A stretch of DNA of 21,104 nt. It comes from Gnetum montanum (lineage: Eukaryota > Streptophyta > Gnetopsida > Gnetales > Gnetaceae). The notes beneath the pieces were generated by a model. That model was not told where the DNA came from and did no database searches. It was given only the letters and a program-made list of their open reading frames with translations. The number at the start of each line of letters is the position of its first letter. The stretch's first letter is position 1. Below, in pieces: positions 9,305 through 19,207 of this stretch. The DNA lies in NCBI GenBank assembly GCA_015680685.1, contig MNCI01009426.1, forward strand, positions 1 to 21,104. The letters run 5' to 3'. Position numbers and translations under genes: made by a program.

Positions 9305-9322
9305 TGGCATTGTTTCCAGCGA
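9305..9322 (+). other. Primer-binding site, tRNA-Asp type (decayed)
   Basis: TGGCATTGTTTCCAGCGA starts two bases after the LTR end. It matches the complement of the plant tRNA-Asp 3' end (TGGCGCCGTTGCCGGGGA) at 12 of 18 positions. Four of the six differences are C-to-T or G-to-A, as expected from methylated-cytosine decay. An Asp primer is typical of Athila and several Tat lineages. Confidence 0.7.
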
Positions 9323-9445
9323 CTAAGTGTTTGTGCACTAAGTAGAACATAGGAGATCACTTACATCGTTGGGATCTTAAACGAACCTTAGGGTTAATTA
9401 AAAGAAAAATTATATAATGGTAAAATAGCACACCAATAAGACATA
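9323..9445 (+). other. Untranslated leader of the Athila-like element
   Basis: Non-coding stretch between the PBS and the first gag ATG. No further signal seen. Confidence 0.6.
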
Positions 9446-11778
9446 ATGTCTTCTTCTTCTTCTCATAAGAGCATTACACCACCTAGGGATAATTCAAGAA
9501 ACAGTCGACAATCAAAAACACATAACCGAAATCCACCAATTCCTCAACAATACCGAGTGGTATATACTCATCCCAATGAGTACATATCTATCAAGACGAA
9601 TAGCTGCGATGGAGGGACTTGCAAGGTAACATAGTGTTACCTCCATATCAGTTAGTCCCAAACATGCTCCTCCGTGCTTTGGCACAGATTGGCATGACAA
9701 AACTCTATGCTGAATACGTTATAGGTGATTTTGATATAAGGGATTATCATCCCTTAGCTACACAACATATCAGGGACTCACGGTAGGAGAGCCATCATAC
9801 ACTATTGAAGGGCAAAGGGGTCCCGCACGTCCTAAGTGAAATAGGAGATGATGAACCCATTATAACGGGCTCTCTATCAAATGATGTTCCCCCTCCTAAC
9901 GATGGTGAGGAGGTGGGGTATCAGAACCTATGCTTCACGATACACAACCCTGGTTCTGACCCCCATGAACACCAACTATTCACTGAGGGAACAACAACAC
10001 ATAATAAGGATGGGCACTTAGATCGTCATCACGATCATGGCTATAGCAGCAAAAGAGAAGGTAGGAGACATCATAATAATGATGGTTCTCCTTCTTCTTC
10101 CCCTTCATCACATCACTCGCCCTCTCCTTCCACATCTAGGCACAACCATCAAGAGCATAACAATGAGGATAGAGGTAGATAAAATGAGAGACCTGGATGA
10201 GAGGGTTAAGAGGGAGGACAAGGGCATGAATGAAGGGAAAGAAGGGAACAATTTAGACATCATAGATGTCATGAAAGAGATGATCATGATGAGCCCCTAC
10301 TTGCAACCCGAAGTATGCTTGATATCACAGAGGTAGTTAGAATACCAACAAGGCATCAAAGAGATAGTCAGATCAAAAGACTATATATGAATAACATCCC
10401 ATGCTTTGAAGGGGGATACAACGCTGATCCACAACATCATTTACAGGCATTCCATGATACCTGCACCTTGCAAAACATAGAAAATGAGTGGCAGAAACTA
10501 AAGTTGTTTCCCAGGACACTCATTAAGGAAGCAGAGAGTTGGTACCGATCCTTAGAACTAGAAATCATTAGGAGGTGGAGTACGATGTTAGAATTTTTCA
10601 ATGATAAGTATCAAATGTACTCCAGAGTGTCTAATTTGCATAAACAAATCCAAGGATGGAAGCAAGGTATTCATGAACCCTTCGATGCTACCATGGGCCA
10701 ATACTACACATTGTTACATTATTGCCTAGGCCATGATTATGCACAACGGGACCAACTTCACCACATCGTAGATGGGCTAAGACATGAGACTAGGAGAACC
10801 CTTGGGACTTATGCCCAAGGGAGACTATCAGAACTTAAAGCCCATGAAATTCATTGATTTTTGGAGCAAGCAGCCAAAGAAGAAGGGGAGCCATGGAAAA
10901 GAGAAAGTGCAAAAGAATATAACTGTGATCCCTCCCTTTGAAAGAAGGGAGTGAGATTTTGTGATGAGGAGGATGAGTCACCACTCGAAGAGTTGGTGAA
11001 CTGAAACACCTTGTTGATTCAAAAGCTAACAACAGAAGTATCAACTAAGGTGGATCAATTGTGGGATTCCTTAGACTCCAGACTTGAAACTATCATGAAA
11101 ATCGTAGAGGAGTCTAAGGTGGAACAAGGTAGTGATCAAGACAAGAAAAATAGGAAAGATTCTAGCCCTGCACGTGACAAGGGTAAGGAGAAAATAACTA
11201 TCTCCAATGAGGTTGTAGATTCTGACACAGACAATGACATTGGATGTGAGATCTACCAATATGACCATCCTAAGGGATGTTGTCCAATCATCTCACATCT
11301 ACAAGAGTCTAGGGTGTATGCACTCAACCCAAAACTTAACCAACGACAGACACCCTGAAGGTTACCTTATCCCCAAGGTAACCCAAGGCATTTCCACCAA
11401 CCATTAACGTACTATCCAAGTGGAACTCCACCACAACCCATCGGGCAACATCAGCAATGGCAACATCCACAATCTTGGGGGATGCCACCGCCCAGACAGC
11501 AATACCCTTACGGGCAACCTAATCCTTATGGCTATTACGTGCAGTAGCTAATTCCTCCAAGCAACTCTATGGCTCATATAACCCCACCACGTTACTACCA
11601 AGTTCAGGAGTATTTTAGGACTCCTTATCCTCCGGGAGATGCTCCATACCCATACTATCTTTCGAATCCCTCCGCATCTCTTACGCTGGTAGCTCCACCA
11701 CCAACTGCTCCAACAATGCCAAGGGTATTTTCCACTCAACCACAACAACCCAATATCACGAGGGCTCCCAATCCTTAA
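9446..11778 (+). pseudogene. gag of the Athila-like element
   Basis: The ancestral product is the capsid polyprotein. The ATG at 9446 opens a serine-rich MSSSSSHKS start; a frameshift near 9635 joins the main frame. Residues from about 10020 to 10310 are exceptionally rich in His, Arg, Ser and Asp. The capsid core runs from about 10380 to 10860: NADPQHHLQAFHD, LKLFPRTLIKEAESWYRSL, FFNDKYQM, and LLHYCLGHDYAQRDQLHHIV. This matches the Retrotrans_gag pattern. The C-terminal part (11360-11778) is rich in Pro, Gln and Tyr, and I see no CCHC zinc knuckle. Several stops (for example at 10183, 10201, 10855 and 11356) break it. It is in frame with PR and RT downstream. Confidence 0.85.
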
Positions 11779-12540
11779 TTGCTAGTTGGTTCTAACAATC
11801 ATATGCCAAAATGACCTTTCTTTAGAACTAACAATCCAACTAAGCCCTCATCTTCACAAGCGGTTGAACATCTAAATGCCTCCATACCAAATAAGGTTTC
11901 GGGATCCCCTTCAACCCAAAAATTAAGGCCAATGCACATGGTTATGTTAACACATACCGTTACCCACTGGATTAAGGTAGCCCACCTTCCCAAGAAATTC
12001 TCTGATCCTGGAAGCCCCCTAATTTATCTCCAAGTCATTGGGAATGAACCTCATAAGGCTCTTCTTGACTCAAGCTCTGGAGTCAACTTAATTTCACAAG
12101 AATTGTATAAAACCTAGAACCTGCCTCCACTTAAGAAGAGAAATATTCACTTAGAGCTGGTTGACCAGTCCATCACTGTTCCTTTGGGATAGGTTGAGGA
12201 CATTTTTACCATCATAGGTGGTTGTTCATACCCAGCTGATTTCTTGGTGATCCAAATAAACAATGACAAAGGGGACTTCCCAATAATAATGGGAAGGACA
12301 TGGCTAAGTACAATTGATGCACGCCTAGGAATCCATAATCTTTCCCTAGAAATATCCAAGAAAAATACTTTTGGAAAGATTGAGAAGAAGAAATTTCCAT
12401 GCATCGCATCTAGTGACACAAGGTGCCATTGCATGTAGAAATCATGGGTAATGTGAAGTTTAACATTTCTTGCATGCAATCAGTGTGCACAAGATATCGA
12501 CATACAAAAGTGCCTATATGCAGTAGCCGCATGACAAGAA
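11779..12540 (+). pseudogene. Aspartic protease of the Athila-like element
   Basis: The retropepsin-like domain would cut the Gag-Pol polyprotein. IYLQVIGNEPHKALLDSSSG carries the catalytic aspartate, but the following residues read S-S where the D-S/T-G signature expects glycine. HLELVDQSITVPLG follows, then a stop, VEDIFTI, YPADFLVIQI, and DFPIIMGRTWLSTIDARLGI, the second conserved block (usually I-L-G-R-P-F/W-L). The order and spacing are those of Athila proteases. Stops at 12115 and 12190, together with the altered active site, make it inactive. It lies between the Pro/Gln-rich gag tail and RT in the same frame. Confidence 0.85.
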
Positions 12541-13797
12541 AACACCCAGTGGCTGATGGCTGATCAAGAGAGCAATTCAATGACATGCATGGAACTAATT
12601 GAGGGGATCACTAGTGCTTACGTTGAAAGCATGGATTCACTTGAGCAATTCTATTGCCAACTTTCAGCCCTCAACCCTGAAAACATTAACTGGGGGAAGT
12701 TGGAGATTCCTGAGAAGTTTAAACAAGAGCCCCTAGATTTAAAACCATTGCCCACCAATCTGGAATACATGACCTTGAAAAATGGAAAATCGGTAATCAT
12801 CAACACAAAGCTTGCCCCCAAACAAAAAGAGAGTTTGCTAAAGGTAATAAATAAATGGTCAACATCCTTTGCCTGGTCATACCCTAAATTAACCGAAATA
12901 GATCCCAAGATATGCCAGCATCGGATTTACACAGACTCCTCCATGAAGCCTCGAAAACAACCACAGAGGTGATTGAACCCAAAGTTGAAAAAAAGAGTGA
13001 AAGAAGAAATTGAGCAACTTCTCAAGGATGGGTTCATTTAACCCATTGCTGATAGCGAATGGGTTAGTCCTCTAGTAATCATACCCAAAAAAGAAGGCAA
13101 ATGGAGGGTATGCATAGATTTTAGGCTAGTAAATATGGCAACATTCAAGGATCACTTCCCATTTTCATTGGTTGACCAAGTCTTAGACACTATAGTAGGG
13201 CATCGCTATTATAGTTTTTTGGATAGTTATAGTGGGTATAACAAAATATGGATCACACCAGAAGACCAAGCCAAAACAATGTTCACCAATCCTTGGGGAA
13301 CGTTTGCATATAAACAAATGTCATTTGGCTTGTGCAATGCCCCTACCACGTTTCAATGATTAGTTCTAAGCATCTTTCAACAACAAATTGGTACTGAAGT
13401 AGAAGTATTTATGCACAACTTCTCCACTTATGGGTCAAGCTTTAATCAAGCCCTATACCAATTAGAGCAAGTGCTAAAACGATGCGTCGAAACCAACCTA
13501 AAGCTCAACTAGAAGAAAAGCCATTTGATGGTTCAAGAGGGCATAGTATTGGGGCATAAGGTTTCACAATCAGGAATAGAGGTAGACCTAAAAAAAGTTA
13601 GGGTCATCCAAGGAATCACTCGCCAACCAGAAACAGTCAAAGATATTCGGTCGTTCCTTGGACACACTGGCTACTACAGGAGATTTATTGAGAACTTCTC
13701 CAAGATTTCCAAACCATTGGTAGAACTGACGAAAAAAGATGCATCCTTTGAATGGACTAGGGAATGTGAACAAGCATTTCAAACTTTAGAAAAAGGC
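12541..13797 (+). pseudogene. Reverse transcriptase of the Athila-like element, catalytic site lost
   Basis: The domain begins after a linker (12556-12970) at about 12985, with EEIEQLLKDGFI and SEWVSPLVIIPKKEGKWRVC. FLDSYSGYNKI keeps the first catalytic aspartate (codon 13222-13224). AYKQMSFGLCNAPTTFQ is well kept. The paired aspartates of the polymerase motif are both replaced: the codons at 13414-13419 read His-Asn within VFMHNFSTYG. GIVLGHKVSQSGIEVD and FLGHTGYYRRFIENFSKI match the thumb/connection. Stops stand at 12970, 13039, 13357 and 13508. A one-base frameshift at about 13790-13798, next to an A-run, ends this frame. DNA synthesis would be impossible. Confidence 0.9.
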
Positions 13798-14212
13798 TTG
13801 TGGAAACCCCTATTCTACAAGCCCCTAACTTGTCCAGGCCATTCCATATCATGACTGACACATCTAATTACACCTTATGAGCCATTATGACACGATTAGA
13901 TGAACCAAAATGACCCTATTACATCCATTGTGCCAGTAAGAGTATCACCGGTGCACAACTCAGCTACACAACTACGGAAAAGGAATTAATGGTTGTAGTG
14001 TTTTCACTGGACAAATCTAGGCACTATGTATTAAGCTACAAAGTATACATCCATATAGATCATAGTGCAATTAGTTTCCTCATGAACAAGCCAATGGTTA
14101 GCCCACGTATCATATGCTGGTTGCTCATTCTTCAGGAGTTTGATTTAACAATAGTAGATCGCAAAGGCATAGAGAATGTAGTCTCATATCACTTATCTCA
14201 GTTGCACTGGGA
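13798..14212 (+). pseudogene. RNase H of the Athila-like element
   Basis: After the frameshift the third frame reads LVETPILQAPNLSRPFHI, the normal RT-RNase H junction. The first catalytic aspartate is kept in MTDTSNY (13857-13859), the glutamate in TTTEKELM (13977-13985), and the next aspartate in HIDHSAI. The last acidic residue is replaced by tyrosine in VVSYHLSQL (codon 14187-14189). Stops at 13878 and 13908 add to the decay. The enzyme would degrade the RNA strand during reverse transcription. Confidence 0.85.
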
Positions 14213-15587
14213 TAGCAAAGAGGATGAATATGTCGTATCTGATCATTTTCTTGATGAAACCCTCTTTGCCAGTGTAGTGAATAATCAACTCACAAAAATA
14301 AATTGGTATAGTAGCATTCTTACTTATCTCATTTCCCAAAAAACACCACAGGGGTTGGACTTTAGGAAGAAACAACAGTTTCTTCACAAAACCAAGTACT
14401 TCATGGAAACCAATGGACAACTCTATAAAGTCTATCCTGATGGCTTGGTTCGATGGTGTGTGCCTGATAAGGATCAATTAAAAGTTCTCCAGAATGCTCA
14501 TGAGGGCCCTTGTGGCGGTTACTATGCTAGGAGACGAACGGCTACCAAGGTCCTGTTTGCAAGATATTATTGGCCAACACTACTTTGGGATGCTCATCAT
14601 TTTTCCTAATCCTATGAATGCTACCAATGTGATGGTGGAATGATTGCTAGAATGGAGGATTCACAACAATGGATTCAACCTTTGGAACCCTTCAATATCT
14701 AGGGAATAGATTTTATGGGGCCCATTACACCAATGTCCAATGGAAAAACATATATCATTGTTGTTGTTGACTATTTAACCAAATGGGCTGAAGCAGCAGC
14801 TATAACAGACTACACATTATCTATGGCTACACGATTTGTACAACAAAAAATCGTAAATAGGTTTGGTGTGCCGCATGCACTCATCTCTGATAATGGAACA
14901 CATTTTATGAGTGCAACCTTTCGCAAATTGATGCAATGCTTAGGGGTTAAGCATAAATTAACCACACCTTACCACCTCCAAGTTAATGGCCAAGCTGAGG
15001 TTACTAATCAGGAGATTACGAGAATATTAACGAGAAAAATTAGCAAATTTAGGTGAGACTGGAGCACGAAACTAAATGACACTCTCTGGGCGTACCACTC
15101 CACTTGGAAACTCCCTACAGGCTACTCTCCCTATGAGTTAGTGTACAGAAAACTACCAAAGCTCCCTATATAGAATGAGCTCTGTACACTATCCATGGCT
15201 TGCAACCTTCACCTTGACCTTGACCTAGCAGAAAAACAATGATTGGAAACTCTAAATGTGCTAGATGAGAATAGATTGGTTGCACTGTCATTAAATGAGT
15301 TGCATAAGGCACAAAGTAAACAGCGTCATGACTTAAGAATTCAAAGGTTTAGGTACCAACCAGGAGAGAAGGTCATTTATTGAAATCCCACGCATGTACC
15401 ACAACGTACAAAATTTCAAACATTGTGGGAAGGATCCTATATTATTCATACGACCTTCCCCTCTGGAGCCATGGTGATATAAAAGCCTAAACGCCCTGAT
15501 AAAAGATTATTGGTTAATGTACAACAAACAAAACCTTTCCATGAACCAAAACTAGCCAGTACAAATTACACCTCTACTATCGGGTAA
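14213..15587 (+). pseudogene. Integrase of the Athila-like element, D,D35E triad kept
   Basis: An N-terminal HHCC-like domain retains the first His (AHEGPCGGYY) and the CYQC pair (14619-14630), but the second His reads Tyr. The core keeps all three acidic residues: Asp at 14709-14711 (IDFMGP), Asp at 14889-14891 (ISDNGTHF) and Glu at 14997-14999 (NGQAEV), with exactly 35 residues between the last two. WAYHSTWKLPTGYSPYELVY follows. The C-terminal part has FQTLWEGSYIIHTTFPSGA and ends at TAA 15585-15587. No chromodomain is visible. Stops at 14607, 14700, 15054, 15171, 15240, 15381 and 15480 break it. Confidence 0.9.
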
Positions 15588-15620
15588 CCTCGCTCTTTAT
15601 TTCGGATCTCTCCCTTTCCA

Positions 15621-15635
15621 TTTAGTCATGGGGGA
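15621..15635 (+). repeat. PPT-like motif, copy 1
   Basis: TTTAGTCATGGGGGA, sharing TTAGTCATGGGGG with the true PPT at 17551-17567. It lies just after the integrase stop. Confidence 0.6.
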
Positions 15636-15773
15636 AATGGCCACCTATGCTGATCATTGGAGGCCCTAAATTCTTTTTGGTTTTTTTTACATGTTTTTGT
15701 TTTGCACATTTTTGTTTTACAAATTTCTTTAACTTTTCTTGTTTTTTTTTTACAACATCGTTATACTTTTTGA

Positions 15774-15776
<3 letters not shown>

Positions 15777-15812
<36 letters not shown>
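15777..15812 (+). repeat. (GT)18 microsatellite
   Basis: Thirty-six bases of uninterrupted GT dinucleotide after a T-rich stretch. It is perfect although the surrounding element is ~9% diverged, so it probably expanded recently. Confidence 0.95.
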
Positions 15813-15815
<3 letters not shown>

Positions 15816-16546
15816 CATTTTATCCATCTTGTAAGTTTGTCACCCAATAAGTGTTCTTCATGATGGTATGAACTATTTTCATATTGATTGCTAATTTTTA
15901 GTTTTTACCTTTAAGTTATGATGTTGATACTAAGGTATGTTTCTTTTAATATGACAGGTAATGAGTTCACTTCATCCGTTCATCCACAAATCTCTATGGT
16001 CTCTCTTGGCTTGGAAATGTACAGTCTCCTTTTTCAATAATCAAAACTCTAATGAATCAGTGACTTGGTATTTCTCAAACTAAGGAAGGACTCAAGGATT
16101 GAAAAGGATGTGACTTCAAGGAAACTTGATGCATTTGTGTTGGCCATTCTCTTGGGTTCTTGGATGTTTTCTTCTTGAGTTTTCTCGCCATTCCAATGTC
16201 ACCCAATTATCTGGAAGCTGAGTCAATAAAAATAACAAATTCTTTGCATGGTGTGGTTCTCACGCATAAAAACAAAACAAAAAAGAAGAGAAAAAGTGAG
16301 AATTCAAAGCACACCCCTTAGAAAAAATAATCCTTTGGGCTACAAGCACTAGTTATGGAACTCAAAATAAAAAGGTTCTCTCTAACTAAGACCCTTCTCG
16401 CTTCCCATTCTCTCCTCCTTTGTTTCATCGGAATGGTGGTGGCTCTTGGGAAAGGTATTCTTGTTATTCAAGTGGATGGATTGGTTGAATGCATTGATGC
16501 GAAGTCACTAGATGTGGTTTGTTTGAGGCCAGAGTTGGAATGAGAT

Positions 16547-17002
16547 TCACCAAGTTACATTAATCATGAAATACACAAGGGGATGTATACCACCTTGTTC
16601 TTGGGGATTCCATTCCATTCTCTTCTCTCCATCCTTCTCTCCATTGTTCACCTCATTACTGATTGTATCATTAGTGTATATTTTGGTAGATGCATTGTTT
16701 TCTTTTTGGTAAATTCTTGCAGCTAAGACTTTAACTCTTGTTCCAAAGGAGATTCCCAAAGACTACAAACTCTTCGAATGTGGGTTTGTCAGGGCATTAA
16801 GGGCATGAGCCTGCTTTGGGGAGGACCCACTAGCATTCCTATTTGGTGCATTTGTTAAATTCTTTCCCTTAACATTTTTGCAATCCATTTTGTTCTGTTC
16901 ATTTCCATTTTGACATCCATTTCTTCGATGTCCTAGTTGTGTCTTTTTATCCATCCTTCTTATTTTTTTTCTTTTTCCATTCTCTCGCAATCGAAGGTTC
17001 AC
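16547..17002 (-). pseudogene. Antisense ORF in the 3' region (unknown)
   Basis: A minus-strand reading frame of about 150 codons with only one internal stop (16763-16765). It starts at an ATG (17002) with a very basic leader (RLRENGKRKKIRRMDKK) and continues Asn/Lys-rich (CKNVKGKNLTNAPNR). After the stop it reads VKVLAARIYQKENNASTK and EKDGEKRMEWNPQEQGG, then ends at 16547. I recognise no domain; it is hydrophilic and strongly basic at the start. Antisense extra ORFs between pol and the 3' LTR are known in Tat-lineage elements such as Grande and Retand. It could also be chance in a low-stop stretch, since the plus strand here is pyrimidine-rich. Confidence 0.35.
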
Positions 17003-17003
17003 G

Positions 17004-17019
17004 ATTAGTCATGGGGGTA
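17004..17019 (+). repeat. PPT-like motif, copy 2
   Basis: ATTAGTCATGGGGGTA, identical to the true PPT at 17552-17567 over all but one base. It lies directly upstream of the antisense ORF start. Confidence 0.65.
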
Positions 17020-17136
17020 CAGGGCCCAATATTTTCAATTTTCTCCTAACCCCTACACCTTAGGTAGTCATCATTAATATATCTCCAAATCCACAATAAG
17101 CCATACCACAACCCAGCCAATGGACCTTTTCCTGAG

Positions 17137-17200
17137 GTAAGGTATCAATTACATAAAATTCAATTACCCTTGCTAATATAAGACTATGTTGTGTGTGCAG
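17137..17200 (+). other. Intron-like segment (64 bp)
   Basis: Donor CTGAG|GTAAGG, branch-like TGCTAAT and acceptor TTGTGTGTGCAG|AT stand at short plant-intron spacing on the element's sense strand. The exon after it is open for 60-odd codons (to 17391) in one frame. It may be a remnant of a spliced subgenomic RNA; no RNA evidence is available here. Confidence 0.35.
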
Positions 17201-17345
17201 ATGGTAATCATGCAACAATGGATTGGATCTGGAGGGAGCACTTGGAATGGATCAGTGCTGAAGTAGCTTTGCAAGGAATGAGATCGATGACAGACTTACA
17301 TATGGACAACAAAAGACAAAATCTTGGCATTGGCAGCAGCAAGAC

Positions 17346-17371
17346 TTCTTCTCTCTTCTCTCTTCTCTCTC
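17346..17371 (+). repeat. TTCTCTC repeat / polypyrimidine tract
   Basis: Three units of about TTCTCTC end in CAG, so the tract could also act as a 3' splice site. Confidence 0.6.
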
Positions 17372-17550
17372 AGCTGCCAAATAAGGCTTGATATTAATTG
17401 TAATAAGGTGTTTACCCTTGTTGTCATGAACACCAATTTTTTCATGTCTTGTAATGATGATCTGTTCACATGTCATCCCATTAGTTCCATTTGAGTCAAT
17501 AATCTCATACCTTCCCGATATTATTGTAAGGAACTCGAGGACAATTTTTC

Positions 17551-17567
17551 ATTTAGTCATGGGGGTA
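17551..17567 (+). other. Polypurine tract next to the 3' LTR
   Basis: ATTTAGTCATGGGGGTA ends immediately before the TGATG of the 3' LTR. The GGGGG core is the expected plus-strand primer site, although it is short and interrupted by pyrimidines. Confidence 0.65.
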
Positions 17568-18189
17568 TGATGGGATGTAATATTGCATGGGCTACGATAT
17601 TATGTATGTGACATCGCGGCCGCTGCGATATGGCATCCATCACAATATCGTAGTCCGCCACAATGTCTATAAATAACAAGCCCGTAGTAGGAACTCCAAA
17701 GTGAACAGATCTTTATTCGAGCAAACATTATACCTGAACACAAGTTTGTGTACAGCAATAAAGACAAACTTCTTAGATAAACCTTGTAGTACATGGAATA
17801 GGCTAATTAGGATTTTATTTACTATTATTTATTATTCATTATTTAAATACTTTATTAGTCATTAAATTTCTCTCAACACTTCTCTCCTAGTTAAGTGCCT
17901 CAGTACAACCACTTCGAGCACATGCGTTACGCTTGGTAATCCTAGTAACGACTAGCGTTTGGTAGCCAATGTTGCATTAGTTCAGGGTGTGAATGGTAAG
18001 TGGGAATGGATGCTCACACTAGGTTAATTGAGACTTAGTTAGTTAGTTAAAGTTAGTAATTAGTCTCTTCATCCTTCGACTCAATAGAATAGGAGATAAA
18101 ACCGAAAATACATAAAAATCATATACCTCAGACTTACTTAACCATACACCGTGACAACTACAAGTAAGTCTGGGAAGACAATGAATGAT
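17568..18189 (+). repeat. 3' LTR, truncated at its 3' end
   Basis: It begins with the intact TGATGGGATG and follows the 5' LTR with about 91% identity over the stretch I counted. It has an 88-base deletion after the TATA box (17667-17675) relative to the 5' LTR. Similarity stops at about 18189 within AATGAT; the last ~115 bases, including the CATCA end, are missing. A NotI-like GCGGCCGC stands at 17616-17623. AATAAA is at 17757-17762. Confidence 0.9.
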
Positions 18190-19088
18190 AGGAATGTGAG
18201 AGGCTTATCATCATCTATGCTATTAGGAGACTCAAACTACCTAACATTAACATTCTTAATGGTAATGGATAATGTATCATCCATCCCTTTTGGTAGGTTG
18301 TATGCCTACATTGTTAGATAAATGTTCTTTATCCAAGGCTTAGAAAGTTCACTTGGATCTTGGGGAACCCATCATCCATTTGTATACACCACCAAAAACT
18401 CCAGAAACATCTTCAAATAATCAAAAAAATGCCAAGTGCATGTCAATTATTGTAGAGGTATCTACATAGAGTCTAAGGATCTCCTTTTGAAGCCCAATAG
18501 CCAAGGTAGCCATCCAGTTGAACCTAGTAACATCCATTAGGACCTTCTTAAAGGTTCACCCCTATGTAATGCCAATCACTTTCTTTTGTGATAATAGTTT
18601 AGGAAATTCATGAGACTTGAATAAAGGATATGACTCCTTTACATTAGGGTTTGTGGAGTGATCCATGGAAATTCTAGAGTGGCCCATGTTAGCATCAAGT
18701 CATTCCAAAACTTTGTCATGATGGCCCAATTCCTTCACTATTCTTGTTGGAACATTTTCCCAATTATCAAGGACACTAAACAAGCCACAAAAGAGGCCCA
18801 CGTAAATATCCATGTTAACCTTCATACCTCAGATGACTGTGTTAAAATGACTACCCTTCTCATTGAAGGAGTCAATGATATGAAACATCTCCACAATAGG
18901 GATGGAAAGGATAGGTGCCATAAATACATCAAGTAAACCTGCACATTGGATGTTTGCTTGAACATACCTAGGTGCATGTTCTCTTAGCCTCTCCTATGCT
19001 AGTATCACCTCACTAAACTTCAAGATGAGGGTATTCTCATGATGTTTCCTTGAAAGTGGTATGGTGACATCAGCAGAGTTGGAAATTC

Positions 19089-19207
19089 CTATAAAGCAAC
19101 AACCAAAATTTAGCATCAACATAAGAAAAATTTAATAATTACTCAAAGTAATAGAAAACTTAGAGTTATAGCCATGAAACACTAGAAGCTATAGCATTTA
19201 TATTTAC
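19089..19207 (-). other. Spliceosomal intron (119 bp) in the antisense ORF
   Basis: Donor GTAAATATAA after AGGAAAG, acceptor TTGTTGCTTTATAG before GAATTTCC. It is AT-rich, and removal joins a split glycine codon (G|GA) in frame. Confidence 0.7.

Larger units (their letters stand above)
15588..17550 (+). other. 3' region between integrase and PPT, mostly non-coding
   Basis: About 2 kb where Athila-type elements carry an env-like ORF or untranslated DNA. T-rich DNA stands at 15670-15770, then (GT)18, then mixed sequence with a 62-codon plus-strand ORF at 16355-16543. That ORF has a hydrophobic stretch (LLLCFIGMVVALGKGILVIQ) and is not recognised. A broken antisense ORF follows (16547-17002), then an intron-like segment (17137-17200) and a pyrimidine repeat at 17346-17371. 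Two extra copies of the PPT-like motif lie inside. Confidence 0.6.
8473..18189 (+). mobile_element. Athila-like Ty3/gypsy LTR retrotransposon, full-length but dead
   Basis: The order is 5' LTR (8473-9303), tRNA-Asp-type PBS, gag, PR, RT, RNase H, IN, a 2-kb 3' region, PPT, and a truncated 3' LTR (17568-18189). The domain order PR-RT-RH-IN marks Ty3/gypsy. The Asp-type PBS, the lack of a chromodomain, and the protease and RT wording place it in the OTA (Ogre-Tat-Athila) clade, nearest Athila by eye. Gag, PR and RT share one frame from about 9640 to 13797. One frameshift moves RNase H and IN into another. Many stop codons rule out activity. Over ~260 aligned bases the two LTRs differ at about 23 sites (~9%), so the insertion is old. 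It split an antisense ORF. Confidence 0.9.

Noticed and set aside
12147-12908. Minus-strand ORFs of 65-110 codons
   Set aside because: Antisense shadows of the protease and RT linker; no motif of their own.
13381-13440. Plant pararetrovirus (caulimovirid) origin of the RT
   Set aside because: LTRs, an Asp-type PBS, PPT and an integrase with D,D35E are present, so this is an LTR retrotransposon.
14193-14477. 94-codon minus-strand ORF
   Set aside because: Antisense shadow of the RNase H-integrase coding stretch.
18658-18936. 92-codon plus-strand ORF
   Set aside because: It is the shadow of the minus-strand exon at 19088-18190, which has coherent composition and frame-keeping introns.
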